Part shown: in pieces, positions 7,856-16,004 of the stretch | Layout: each line of letters starts with the position of its first letter | Position numbering within the stretch: position 1 is the first letter of the stretch | Assembly (NCBI GenBank): GCA_018613035.1 | Contig: JAGGRA010000024.1 | Location: forward strand, 1 to 64,000 | Direction of reading: 5' to 3' | DNA length: 64,000 nucleotides | Origin: Pseudomonas sp. ISL-84 | GTDB lineage: Bacteria > Bacillota > Bacilli > Bacillales > Cytobacillaceae | Program-made: the position numbers and the translations under genes | The notes under the pieces: generated by a model | The model's database searches: none | Seen by the model: the letters and a program-made list of their open reading frames with translations, nothing else | Told to the model about the DNA's origin: nothing

Positions 7856-8080
7856 GGCCTGTTTAATTCAGCACGAGGCACTCCCTTTCCACGGGCGGTC
7901 CGACGCTCCTCGTTGCTTTGCTCCTGCGGGATCTCCCTTTGATCCGCACTCCCGCAGGACTTTGAATAAGCTTTCTTGAGTAAACGTTGCACGAAGGAAA
8001 TGCGAAGGCATTTTCGCGGGATTAGTGCCTTCCGCTCCAATCAACAGGGTGCTAAAACAACAATAAGCTTTAACAGAGCC
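7856..8080 (+). repeat. Interspersed repeat copy R5 (long form)
   Basis: Left end GCCTGTTTAATTCAG, core ACGGGCGGTCCGACGCTCCTCG, full long module with GAAATGCGAAGGCATTTTCG at about 7996-8015 and a well-kept right end CCTTCCGCTCCAATCAACAG (8028-8047). R4 and R5 together fill the 670-base gap between ylbC and ylbB. Confidence 0.8.
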
Positions 8081-8130
8081 ATTTTATAAGACGATTTCTG
8101 ACATTTAAACATTTAACCTGGGTAAGACAA

Positions 8131-8156
8131 AAAAAGAACACCAATTGGTGTCCTTT
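8131..8156. terminator. ylbB terminator
   Basis: Palindrome ACACCAATTGGTGT (8138-8151) between A run and TCCTTTT, directly at the ylbB stop. Confidence 0.7.
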
Positions 8157-8587
8157 TAGTGCTGTGCTTCATTTTCATGTTTTGAGATATCGGAAAGAGC
8201 TTCTCCTGCCTGTTCATCTGTTAAATGACGAACAGCAAAGTCGCCAAGTGATACGATCCCCACAAGCTTGTCACCTTCCACCACAGGCAAGCGGCGGATT
8301 TGGTGCTCTGCCATCAAACGGGCAGCTTCTCTCGATTCTGTATCTTTATTAACTGTTACAAGATGGCTGCTCATTATGTCTTCGACTTTCGAAGAAGCAG
8401 GATGCTTTTCAGCCACACAGCGAAGGACGATATCGCGGTCTGTTATCATTCCGACAAGCTTATTATTATCAACAATTGGAATGGCACCTACATTTAACTC
8501 CTTCATCTTAACCGCAACTTCATATACATTATCCAAGAGCGAGCAGCTTTCAACATCGTCAGTCATAATATCACGAATTTTTTCCAT
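8156..8587 (-). CDS. ylbB: YlbB, tandem CBS-domain protein
   Basis: 143 residues made almost entirely of two CBS domains (KIRDIMTDDVESCSL... GMITDRDIVLRC and VEDIMSSHLVTVNKD... GIVSLGDFAVRH), which together form an adenine-nucleotide-binding Bateman module. Ligand and target are unknown. The start is ATG at 8587 behind GGAGG; an upstream frame to 8641 overlaps the previous gene and is spurious. The GGAGGA ribosome site lies inside the last codons and stop of the LysM-CAP gene, four bases upstream, so translation is probably coupled. Confidence 0.9.
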   Translation of the reverse strand: MEKIRDIMTDDVESCSLLDNVYEVAVKMKELNVGAIPIVDNNKLVGMITDRDIVLRCVAEKHPASSKVEDIMSSHLVTVNKDTESREAARLMAEHQIRRLPVVEGDKLVGIVSLGDFAVRHLTDEQAGEALSDISKHENEAQH

Positions 8588-8591
8588 GTTT

Positions 8592-9230
8592 TTATCCTCC
8601 TTCATTTTTCTCAACAATAAATATAGTCCAATAGTGCCCATGCAAACCGCCTTTTACATATCCAACTCCAATGTGTGTAGCCTTTTTATCCAGGATGTTT
8701 GCGCGGTGAATCGAAGAATTCATCCAGGCTGAAAACATTTCATCAGCTGACCTGTAGCCGGCCCCAATGTTCTCCTTCACTGTCAGGAAAGAAATTTGCT
8801 GATTCCTTAACATTTTTGTAGGATTTCCATATGTAGGAGAATTATGCGACACATATTCAAATTTCATCATATCCTGAGATTTTTGTTTAGCCACGCCAGT
8901 AAGCATCGAATCCATAACTAATGGCTTTAACCCTTTCTGTTTGCGTTCATCATTGGCAAGCTCCCATATGGTGCGCTCATCGGCAGCAATTTTTGGTGTG
9001 CCACTCCTCCCCGTTTGGCCAGGTATGAGTACAATTTGTCTCGGATATATAAAATCAGGGTTTTTAATATGAGGATTGCTGTTAATAATATCATTTAAAT
9101 CTTTGTTGAATTTAACTCCTATTTTCCATAGCGTATCCCCTTTTTCCACCTTATACTCTGTAATAGCAGCAGCGGGCCCGGAAGCCAATAAGAATATGAA
9201 TAAAGCTAGAGAAATCGTTCTTTTCTTCAT
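8592..9230 (-). CDS. Secreted LysM-CAP domain protein (YkwD/SafA-like)
   Basis: 212 residues: signal peptide (about 1-22, cleaved after AAA), one LysM peptidoglycan-binding domain (YKVEKGDTLWKIGVKF to QIVLIPG, about 26-70), and a CAP/SCP domain (WELANDERKQKGLKPL, KSQDMMKFEYVSHNS, VKENIGAGY, MNSSIHRANIL, HIGVGYV). LysM-CAP proteins occur in the cell wall and in the spore coat/cortex region of Bacilli. Start ATG at 9230 after GGAGAAACGAA. It overlaps functionally with ylbB (coupled, four-base gap). The second CAP-domain gene within 2 kb, ylbC, lacks LysM. Confidence 0.88.
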   Translation of the reverse strand: MKKRTISLALFIFLLASGPAAAITEYKVEKGDTLWKIGVKFNKDLNDIINSNPHIKNPDFIYPRQIVLIPGQTGRSGTPKIAADERTIWELANDERKQKGLKPLVMDSMLTGVAKQKSQDMMKFEYVSHNSPTYGNPTKMLRNQQISFLTVKENIGAGYRSADEMFSAWMNSSIHRANILDKKATHIGVGYVKGGLHGHYWTIFIVEKNEGG

Positions 9231-9474
9231 TTCGTTTCTCCTTTCTCCTTGTTATGCTGTAAATTTATTTTGCATGTTGATAATAGAAATAAAATAAATA
9301 ATTTTCCTGATTTCTCGCATTTACACTGATGATATATGACAGAACCATGTTTTCTTGCATGTATCCGTTGCATGTTACGCTTTTTTCTACTATTATTAAA
9401 TTTGAGATAAACTTGTTTAAATTATGCATGGATCCGTTCAGCTGAACCATGGATTGTTTTCAGGAGGGACAATT

Positions 9475-9834
9475 ATGAAATTTGAAAACACAGGTCTGGA
9501 AAATAAAAAAGCAGACTTAACCCGCTTAGATGAAGTGATGCTATCACACGGCCTTGTCCGTGAGGGCCAATGGGATTATGAAAGAGTTACATATGACCGA
9601 AAGTTCGAATTAAAAGAAGGAGTTTTTTACCTTCGTGTATTCGGATATGCAGTTGAGGGGGATGTAGGAGCACATAAAGCATTAATTCAGCTAATGACTC
9701 CACTTCTTGGTAAACATTATTACCCGCATGGAATTGAATATGGAGAAGGAGAAACCTTCCCGAATTCACTTGTAAAGCAGTGTGAAAAAATTCTTTCAGA
9801 TATTAAAGCTGAAATCGATCAATTCGCGGTATAA
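9475..9834 (+). CDS. ylbA: YugN-like family protein (positional ylbA)
   Basis: 119-residue protein of the YugN-like family (TRLDEVMLSHGLVREGQWDYERVTYDRKF, here given in shortened form, then VFYLRVFGYAVEGDV). Function unknown. Start ATG at 9475 with AGGAGGGACAATT upstream; the in-frame ATG at 9424 lacks a ribosome site. Its place between ylbB and ctaG matches ylbA of B. subtilis, so the symbol rests on position and family together. A strong terminator follows at 9879. Confidence 0.75.
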   Translation: MKFENTGLENKKADLTRLDEVMLSHGLVREGQWDYERVTYDRKFELKEGVFYLRVFGYAVEGDVGAHKALIQLMTPLLGKHYYPHGIEYGEGETFPNSLVKQCEKILSDIKAEIDQFAV

Positions 9835-9878
9835 ATTTAAAAATGGAAGCTGTATAGCTTCAGAGCTGTTTTCACAGC

Positions 9879-9908
9879 AAAAGACGCATGGACACCATGC
9901 GTCTTTTT
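9879..9908 (+). terminator. Terminator after the yugN-like gene
   Basis: 13-bp stem AAAAGACGCATGG / CCATGCGTCTTTT with a three-base loop and a T run; usable from both sides. Confidence 0.88.
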
Positions 9909-9917
9909 ATACAATAA

Positions 9918-10268
9918 TTACCGAAAATCCTCAAGGGATGAGTGATGTATTATTTTGTCTATAAATAGATCAACTCTTCTTACTTTAAGTCCTGTTAAGT
10001 GAATGATTTCATCCTTGATTTCTTTTTGAATCTTGGTTGTTTCCTCGATTATATTCATTCCCTTTTGTATGTTCATTTTTATTTTCAAATAAACTTCTGT
10101 ATTCTTAAATGAGAGTGAAATATAATCAGGGCTTTTTTTAAAAAAAGAGAATTTATCACTTTTCACGGGAACCACACCTTCCCGTTCTTGTAAACTTGAG
10201 TCAACTATTGCTGAGATTATATCGCTCGCTGCCTTAATCGTTTCGAAGTCGAGATATTTATATCGCAT
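9918..10268 (-). CDS. Short Asp23/Gls24-like protein
   Basis: 116 residues. The C-terminal half follows the Asp23/Gls24 pattern: strand VYLKIKMNIQKGMNI, helix with TKIQKEIKDEIIHLTG, then KVRRVDLFIDKI. Family members relate to envelope stress or membrane-associated functions. This one is short and basic and lacks obvious membrane anchor, so its role is open. Ribosome site is weak (GAAGAAG before ATG). It is transcribed toward the yugN-like gene and shares the terminator region at 9879. Confidence 0.6.
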   Translation of the reverse strand: MRYKYLDFETIKAASDIISAIVDSSLQEREGVVPVKSDKFSFFKKSPDYISLSFKNTEVYLKIKMNIQKGMNIIEETTKIQKEIKDEIIHLTGLKVRRVDLFIDKIIHHSSLEDFR

Positions 10269-10493
10269 CTTCTTCTCACTTCTTTCTGTCCGATTTATTT
10301 AAGTAATACCGAGCTATAATCTCTCAGTAAATAAATCATGTACATAACAGTTGTTTTTTATTGTTTCTAATATTAAATGCATAATATAATTGAAATGTTA
10401 CTATTATTTTGGATGTTTTATTACTCTGGAATCTATGCTATTACATTGGCTGATGCTAGCTGCTTTTTAGGAGTTTGGAAAGGGGATCTATTT

Positions 10494-11552
10494 TTGTCTG
10501 CCATATTCACTAGACGATTTTTATTTATATTAATTGGCGCACTTCTCATCGCTGCCATATTCTACTTTATTTTGCCTGTATCTGTTCCATTGATCGTAGC
10601 CTTCATTACAGCTCTTATTCTGGAACCAATCGTAAAATTGCTTCGGGATAAAATAAAAATAAAAAGAAGATTATCCGTGCTGATTACTTTTATTGGATTT
10701 GTCCTTTTTATTGGTTTGACTGGCTATTTTATTACAACAAAGGTTATTACAGAGGCGATTAAGCTTATTGAAAATGCTCCTATGTACATTAACGAAATTA
10801 CAAAAGCCTGGCTGCGGGCAGAGGCGGATTTTACGAATGCCGCTAAAGACCTTCCAAAGGATTTAGTTGATGAAATCAGCATGCAGGTCCAATCCTTCTT
10901 GAATAAAACAAAGGATGATCTTGTAGCTTATGTCAATATAGATAATCTAAAAGCATTATTGACTAATATTCCAAATTATCTTGTCAGTTTCATTGTGTAT
11001 CTAATCGCATTGTTCCTATTTTTAATTGACCTTCCACGCTTAAGGAAAGGAATGTACAATCATCTTACAGAAAAAACTGCAGATAAAGTCAGATTCATGA
11101 CTTCCAGGCTTACGTATGTTGGATTTGGCTTCTTTAAAGCTCAATTCCTTGTTAGTGTGATTATTTTTATCGTTTCCCTGATTGGGCTATTATTTATCAA
11201 TCCAGAAGTAGCCTTGGTAATGGCGATCATCATCTGGGTGATAGACTTTATTCCGATCATTGGCTCCATTGTTATTCTTGGTCCTTGGGCACTTTTCCAT
11301 CTCTTCACTGGAGATATCGCAATGGGAACAAAACTTGCCATTTTAGCAGCTATCCTATTAATTATTCGAAGGACTGTTGAACCAAAAGTAATGGGCACGC
11401 ATATTGGATTATCTCCATTGGCAACTCTGATCGCCATGTATATCGGCTTAAAACTGCTGGGCATACTCGGGTTCATCATTGGTCCGCTTATGGTTATTGC
11501 GTTTAATTCTGCCAAAGAAGCCGGTTTAATTAAAATGAACTTTAAAATATAA
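10494..11552 (+). CDS. YtvI-type AI-2E family membrane permease
   Basis: 352-residue polytopic membrane protein of the AI-2E transporter/permease superfamily, YtvI-like. It has three N-terminal membrane helices, a large extracellular/cytosolic loop (about residues 80-170), and then helices with the conserved WVIDFIPIIGSIVILGPWA and GTHIGLSPLATLIAMYIGLK blocks. YtvI members are often called sporulation integral membrane proteins; the substrate is unknown. The start is TTG at 10494 with AAAGGGGAT upstream, giving a basic FTRRF before helix 1. The longer ATG at 10377 has no ribosome site and adds an unlikely hydrophobic tail. Followed by repeat R6. Confidence 0.82.
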   Translation: MSAIFTRRFLFILIGALLIAAIFYFILPVSVPLIVAFITALILEPIVKLLRDKIKIKRRLSVLITFIGFVLFIGLTGYFITTKVITEAIKLIENAPMYINEITKAWLRAEADFTNAAKDLPKDLVDEISMQVQSFLNKTKDDLVAYVNIDNLKALLTNIPNYLVSFIVYLIALFLFLIDLPRLRKGMYNHLTEKTADKVRFMTSRLTYVGFGFFKAQFLVSVIIFIVSLIGLLFINPEVALVMAIIIWVIDFIPIIGSIVILGPWALFHLFTGDIAMGTKLAILAAILLIIRRTVEPKVMGTHIGLSPLATLIAMYIGLKLLGILGFIIGPLMVIAFNSAKEAGLIKMNFKI

Positions 11553-11722
11553 GGCTCTTTTCGTATAGATTATTGTGTTGGACTATAAAACTTGCCCGTT
11601 AATTTCCGCTCCAGTCACGCAGCGAACCCGCGGGGAGGAACGGGAACCTCCTGTTGACTCGCTTCTCCCCCAGGAGTCTCGCCCCTTCCGCTCCAATCAA
11701 CAGGGTGCAAGAATCAATATAA
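11553..11722 (+). repeat. Interspersed repeat copy R6 (short form)
   Basis: Left outer end GGCTCTTTTCGTATAGATTA, inner left end GCCCGTTAATTTCCGCTCCA (11594-11613), core GCGAACCCGCGGGGAGGAAC, right end CTTCCGCTCCAATCAACAG (11685-11703). No long module. It sits directly after the ytvI-like stop codon. Confidence 0.82.
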
Positions 11723-11828
11723 GCATATACACATCTAAGGTAAAAAAAAGAAGTAAATCGTCCTACCGAGTGTTATGCTGTCCATTTAAAATGACTCGAA
11801 AATGAAGAAAAAAAATCCCTAAATAAAA

Positions 11829-11870
11829 GCTGACATAAAAGAGTCGTCATTTAACGACCTTTTGAGTCAG
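11829..11870 (-). terminator. Terminator of the Eis-like gene
   Basis: On the minus strand GCTGAC and GTCAGC close an imperfect long hairpin (inner AAAAG/CTTTT and TCGT/ACGA pairings), followed by TTTTATTT. Confidence 0.75.
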
Positions 11871-11886
11871 CCTCTTTGCGTGTAAT

Positions 11887-13059
11887 TTAAAAGAAGTCGT
11901 AAAAAAATGATTTTTGCTGCGGGATTTTTCTCTCAAGAGCCTCGACATCACTCCTTGGACCTGCAATTTCATCTAAGTCATATAATTCCAGCGGCCGTTT
12001 GTATCCAATGATAATTGCTGTTAGAGCATTTATAGACATATGCAGCCCTCTAGCAGCTGGCTTTGCACAGCGGCTCCCTTCTTTTTCCTTGAAAGGAGTT
12101 ATACCATCGCCTGATATTAGATAGCTTCCAGTGTTCCATGGAGCATATGGATCCTCAATATGGATAAAAACTTTTTCTTGGTTATTATTAAATGTATATA
12201 GGTTCAAACAATTTTCCACATTTACGATTCTCCCCATAAAGTACGGGAAAACCTCCATCTTCAAATTAGGCTGAGGCAGGTAATATGGAAAAGGGTCATG
12301 TACAGAGGTAGTGAGCTTTACCTTCTCCACCATCGAATCATGCTGGCAGATGAAGTTCCATAAATTCACTCTGGCTTCGTGGTTTAGTGCCGTAAATTCT
12401 TCTACGTCCATTTTATGATCTTTTACTTTAAAAAGAAGGTAACCCTTCCCATCCCCTTTTTCATCATAATATACAGCTATCTGATAATCCGAGTAGACAA
12501 AGTTCTCCCACCAATAGGTATCTCTGATAAGCCCTCCAGAAAACTGCCCCATATATTCTTCGTAAATTTTTTCAATATCTTTGATATGCTGGCTTTTATT
12601 AAATCGTCTAATCGAGCCAGAAGATTTGCCCGCCATTTTTAAATCAATTTTATTAATTACAGTCTTCTTATAATCAGTAAATATTTCCCATCCGTATTTT
12701 CGATAAAATGAAATTTCAAAAGGATGCAAAAATGAAAAGATTTGCCCCTGCTCATCCATCTCAGCCAATGATTGTTTAATTAGCTGGCTGACGAACCCAT
12801 TTCTTCTGTACTCAGGATAGGTTGCTACCCCAGCTAACCCTCCCATTTTCCAAGCTTGGCCATTAATATGGACGTTTAATGGAATGATGTGCAGTTTAGC
12901 TGCCAGGTGTTCTCCTTCCCATATCCCAAAAATTGTATGTTCCTTTAGCCTTTCCATCCGCTTTGGAATGTCATCTTCTGGAACATCGTACTGAAAAGCA
13001 TACATGGAAAGTTTCATTGCTTCTAAATATTCTTTTTCTGCTAATTTCCTTACGTTCAC
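11887..13059 (-). CDS. Eis-like GNAT N-acetyltransferase with SCP2-like C-terminal domain
   Basis: 390 residues with the three-part layout of the Eis family. An N-terminal GNAT domain contains the acetyl-CoA loop GGLAGVATYPEYRRNGFVSQ at about 77-96. A central second GNAT-like domain follows. The C-terminal sterol-carrier-like domain ends in TAIIIGYKRPLELYDLDEI and FFYDFF. Eis enzymes acetylate amine groups, including aminoglycosides or protein lysines in mycobacteria; the substrate here is unknown. The preferred start is GTG at 13059, six bases after GGGAGTG; GTG at 13068 overlaps that site. It stands alone between repeat R6 and the oxidase cluster and looks inserted relative to B. subtilis order. 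Confidence 0.82.
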   Translation of the reverse strand: MNVRKLAEKEYLEAMKLSMYAFQYDVPEDDIPKRMERLKEHTIFGIWEGEHLAAKLHIIPLNVHINGQAWKMGGLAGVATYPEYRRNGFVSQLIKQSLAEMDEQGQIFSFLHPFEISFYRKYGWEIFTDYKKTVINKIDLKMAGKSSGSIRRFNKSQHIKDIEKIYEEYMGQFSGGLIRDTYWWENFVYSDYQIAVYYDEKGDGKGYLLFKVKDHKMDVEEFTALNHEARVNLWNFICQHDSMVEKVKLTTSVHDPFPYYLPQPNLKMEVFPYFMGRIVNVENCLNLYTFNNNQEKVFIHIEDPYAPWNTGSYLISGDGITPFKEKEGSRCAKPAARGLHMSINALTAIIIGYKRPLELYDLDEIAGPRSDVEALERKIPQQKSFFYDFF

Positions 13060-13194
13060 TTTTTTCACTCCCGATTAATTTCATCCTGATAAAGATTCGC
13101 TATAGACCTGATAACTCCTTCCTAAACTATTGACTGGATTATGTGACCGGTTCAGCCGATGCAACTTTACTCAATGAAAAAACGTATATTTGCA

Positions 13195-13221
13195 AAAAAA
13201 ATACCGCTTCAAAGCGGTATT
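13195..13221 (-). terminator. Terminator of the DUF420/ctaM-like gene
   Basis: Stem ATACCGCTT-CA-AAGCGGTAT with seven Ts following on the minus strand. Confidence 0.85.
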
Positions 13222-13231
13222 CAATGCATTA

Positions 13232-13699
13232 TTACGTTCCCAGTATTGCCTTAATAACAGATGTAGTCTCACCGCCGTGATAGAAAACATAAAGCAGCAA
13301 GTAAACAGCAACACCTGTAATCCCTGTGAAAAACCAGACAACACTTGTAATAGGTCCAAGTTTTCTATGTTTTTCCAATTTGTTTTTATAGCCGGTATAA
13401 AGGGATATAATTCCTAAAACAGCTCCCACAGTTGCAAGAGTGATATGGAAAATCAAGAAGATCGTATAATAAATTTTAATGTCATCGGGGCCGCCAAAAG
13501 CTGTATTGCCAATAAATATTGTTCTGCTGGCATAGATGATAAAGAAAATGACAGCGAGAACAGCCGCCAAAGTCATCGTTTTCTTATGGGCTTCAAGTTT
13601 TCTTTTGCTAATTTGTACCCAGCCAATCGCAACAGTAATTGCACTAAGCACAATGAATGTTGTACTGATTGTAGGCAGTATAGGTAATGAATATTCCAT
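13232..13699 (-). CDS. ctaM: DUF420 membrane protein, CtaM/YozB-like oxidase assembly factor
   Basis: 155 residues with four to five membrane helices and the DUF420 His pattern (MTLAAVLAVIFFIIYASR; FLIFHITLATVGAVLGII; HRKLGPITSVVWFFTGITG). CtaM, the DUF420 protein of Staphylococcus aureus, is needed for aa3/caa3-type oxidase activity; B. subtilis YozB is the relative. Location immediately downstream of ctaG fits a role in maturation of this cytochrome oxidase. Start ATG at 13699 after GAGAGAGGAAGACT. Confidence 0.8.
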   Translation of the reverse strand: MEYSLPILPTISTTFIVLSAITVAIGWVQISKRKLEAHKKTMTLAAVLAVIFFIIYASRTIFIGNTAFGGPDDIKIYYTIFLIFHITLATVGAVLGIISLYTGYKNKLEKHRKLGPITSVVWFFTGITGVAVYLLLYVFYHGGETTSVIKAILGT

Positions 13700-13893
13700 A
13701 TAGTCTTCCTCTCTCCGGTTTTCGGTTGAAATTCAATATAGCTGCATCAAATAAATCACAAATTTAATTCTAGTAGAGTATTATGCTTTTTTCAACAAAC
13801 AGCTTGTACTTTTAAGAAAAGTTCCTTAAATGTTCAATATTTATTAATTCTTATGTGATTAAACTCACTGCTCTATTGACAGAGAGTGCAAAA

Positions 13894-13920
13894 AAACTCC
13901 AGCATTTAAGCTGGAGTTTC
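13894..13920 (-). terminator. ctaG terminator
   Basis: 10-bp stem AAACTCCAGC / GCTGGAGTTT around ATTTAA, followed on the minus strand by a T run. Confidence 0.85.
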
Positions 13921-13923
13921 CAA

Positions 13924-14826
13924 TTATTTGATTGGCTGCGGATTAAGCATATGTTCTTTTTCAATTGGTGTTTCTTCTTGTTCTTTCTTATACCAGGCGA
14001 AGAATATCTGAGCCAAGACAATGCCATATACAATTTCCTGAATGATTTTCATGATAACGCCGCCCAGCTGCTGGTCATGGATAAGAGACATAGAATTAAA
14101 CATTTCAGGTCCGCTTAGGTTAAGGCTTGCCAAAGTAGTAGATGGAACACATAACTGAAGTGCCTGCGCCCATGCATTAGGATCAGAGTAAGTATTGTAC
14201 ATCGGTGTATCTGCAAAAATAATCAGCGCGCATGCAGGCGTTAGCAAAACACCATTGGCAAATACGTACCCTACCTTCTTAAGTCCCCCTAACGTATCTC
14301 TTTCAGGCAGTTCATTCAGAATAGGCCACCACATAAAAGTTGCCAGCAGGAACAATATAGTCGTGTATGCTGTATGAAGCAGCATATCCGTTTTTACAAT
14401 ATCAAACACATCAGGTATATGGTAAATAGAAAATACGCCATTGAACAGGATAAGAGCTATGAGCGGCTTGGTAAAGAAATCAAATAAAGGTTTAACACCT
14501 TTATAATTTATTGCCGCGCGCCAAACCCATTGCGGGATACCTAAAATTACAAGCGGAGGAACGACTAAGTATAAGATAGCCATTTGAACCATATGTGCAT
14601 AAAACATTAAATGGCCCATCAGGTCCACAGGAGAACCCTTGATGGCATATAGCACAGCCATTCCGGCAACAAAGTATACTCCCTGCCTTCTTGTCAAAGG
14701 CTCACTGTTTTTATATTTGGTGCGATACTTTACAGTTAATAAGTAATATCCTGCAAGAACAAGAAGCACAAATAAAAGGAAGAATGGACTCCAAAGCGCA
14801 CGAAAACCGAATATTTCTAAAGACAT
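13924..14826 (-). CDS. ctaG: Cytochrome c oxidase assembly factor CtaG (caa3_CtaG family)
   Basis: 300-residue protein with about seven membrane helices and conserved motifs MGHLMFYAHMVQMAILYLV, VPPLVILGIPQWVWR and a C-terminal NSMSLIHDQQLGG. CtaG of Bacillus is needed for active caa3 oxidase, probably for CuB insertion. It is not related to Cox11-type CtaG of proteobacteria. Start ATG at 14826 after GAGGTGATAGGC; a GTG at 14835 lies in the ribosome site. Separated from ctaF by about 200 bases with a terminator, so it may have its own promoter. Confidence 0.92.
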   Translation of the reverse strand: MSLEIFGFRALWSPFFLLFVLLVLAGYYLLTVKYRTKYKNSEPLTRRQGVYFVAGMAVLYAIKGSPVDLMGHLMFYAHMVQMAILYLVVPPLVILGIPQWVWRAAINYKGVKPLFDFFTKPLIALILFNGVFSIYHIPDVFDIVKTDMLLHTAYTTILFLLATFMWWPILNELPERDTLGGLKKVGYVFANGVLLTPACALIIFADTPMYNTYSDPNAWAQALQLCVPSTTLASLNLSGPEMFNSMSLIHDQQLGGVIMKIIQEIVYGIVLAQIFFAWYKKEQEETPIEKEHMLNPQPIK

Positions 14827-15000
14827 GCCTATCACCTCATTCAGTATTACTCAATATCGCCAATCACTCTTTTAGTAACGGCTTTTCAACATATCTCTGC
14901 AATAACTGCAAATACATTTCCAATCATATTATACTCTCTTTCATCCACAATCTCAATGAAGTGCAACTCCCTATCATTTCCAAAACCTGCTTACATAAAA

Positions 15001-15027
15001 AGAAAATCGGCCGTTAGCCGATTTTCT
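15001..15027 (-). terminator. ctaF (ctaCDEF) terminator
   Basis: 11-bp stem AGAAAATCGGC-CGTTA-GCCGATTTTCT; ends the ctaC-F unit. Confidence 0.8.
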
Positions 15028-15034
15028 CCTACGA

Positions 15035-15370
15035 TTACCACCATATGACAGTCAGGAACGCAATGATTGTAATAAATCCGACTAATGCTCCGGAGTATAA
15101 GAACAATGCAGGTGCTTCGTGACCTTTATGGCTCATATGCATGAAATAATATAATTGGAAGATTACTTGCACGACTGCAAGAATCAAAATGAAAGGCACA
15201 ATAAACCATGCCGAGAAACCTTCATAACCAGCTGCTACGAACGCAACAATTGTTAAGAAAATCATCATTGCAAAAGTGATAACTTGATGCTTCATCTCTT
15301 CCGCACTTTTTTTACGTCTATATTCAATGTCTACTCTTGGGTTTCCTGAGTTTGGTTGTTGATTTGCCAT
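15035..15370 (-). CDS. ctaF: Cytochrome c oxidase subunit IVB (CtaF)
   Basis: 111-residue protein with three membrane helices after a polar N-terminus (PRVDIEYRRKKSAEEMKHQV) and a conserved LYYFMHMSHKGHEAPA between helices 2 and 3. It is the small subunit IV of the caa3 oxidase in the cytoplasmic membrane. Start ATG at 15370, four bases after the ctaE stop, so it is in the ctaC-D-E-F operon. Confidence 0.92.
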   Translation of the reverse strand: MANQQPNSGNPRVDIEYRRKKSAEEMKHQVITFAMMIFLTIVAFVAAGYEGFSAWFIVPFILILAVVQVIFQLYYFMHMSHKGHEAPALFLYSGALVGFITIIAFLTVIWW

Positions 15371-15374
15371 CAGA

Positions 15375-16004
15375 TTATCCCACCATTCCCATTAAATATA
15401 CTACTGTGAAGATGAATACCCAAACAACGTCAATGAAGTGCCAGTAAAGGCTTGCAACATAGAACTTAGGAGCATTGTAAAGGCTCAATCCTCTTTTGCT
15501 GTTGCGGATCATTAGAGTTGTGATCCACAGCAAACCAAATGCCACGTGGCCACCATGGAAGCCGACTAAAGTATAGAAGGCTGAACCAAATGCACTGCTG
15601 GTGAAGCTATGATGGAATTCATGCACATAATGATTGAACTCGTAAATTTCCAAACCTAGGAAACCAAGTCCTAGCAAAACTGTTATTCCAAGCCACAGCT
15701 GCATCTTTTTGAAATTAAAATTCTTCATATGATACATTGCATAAACGCTTGTTAACGAGCTAGTTAATAGAAGCATCGTCATCATAAACGCAAGAGGAAT
15801 CTCAAATAGGTCTTTCGCCAGTGCCATATCACTGCTTGGTACTTTATCCTTCAAGGCAAGGTATGTTGCAAAGAGGGAGGCGAATAGAACTGTCTCTCCT
15901 CCAAGGAAAAACCAGAAACCTAAAAATTTATTCTTAGCCTCGAGGGTTTGCTTTTCAGGCGACGCCGGCCATGTTTCATAAGTCATTTTTTGTTCAGCAG
16001 CCAT
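15375..16004 (-). CDS. ctaE: Cytochrome c oxidase subunit III (CtaE)
   Basis: 209 residues with five membrane helices, the usual size for the short bacterial subunit III. Motifs: NKFLGFWFFLGGETVLFASL, FYTLVGFHGGHVAFGLLW and the final ASLYWHFIDVVWVFIFTVVY. It stabilises the oxidase and its proton pumping but carries no redox centre. The start ATG overlaps the ctaD stop (TAATG), so translation is coupled to subunit I. Confidence 0.95.
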   Translation of the reverse strand: MAAEQKMTYETWPASPEKQTLEAKNKFLGFWFFLGGETVLFASLFATYLALKDKVPSSDMALAKDLFEIPLAFMMTMLLLTSSLTSVYAMYHMKNFNFKKMQLWLGITVLLGLGFLGLEIYEFNHYVHEFHHSFTSSAFGSAFYTLVGFHGGHVAFGLLWITTLMIRNSKRGLSLYNAPKFYVASLYWHFIDVVWVFIFTVVYLMGMVG

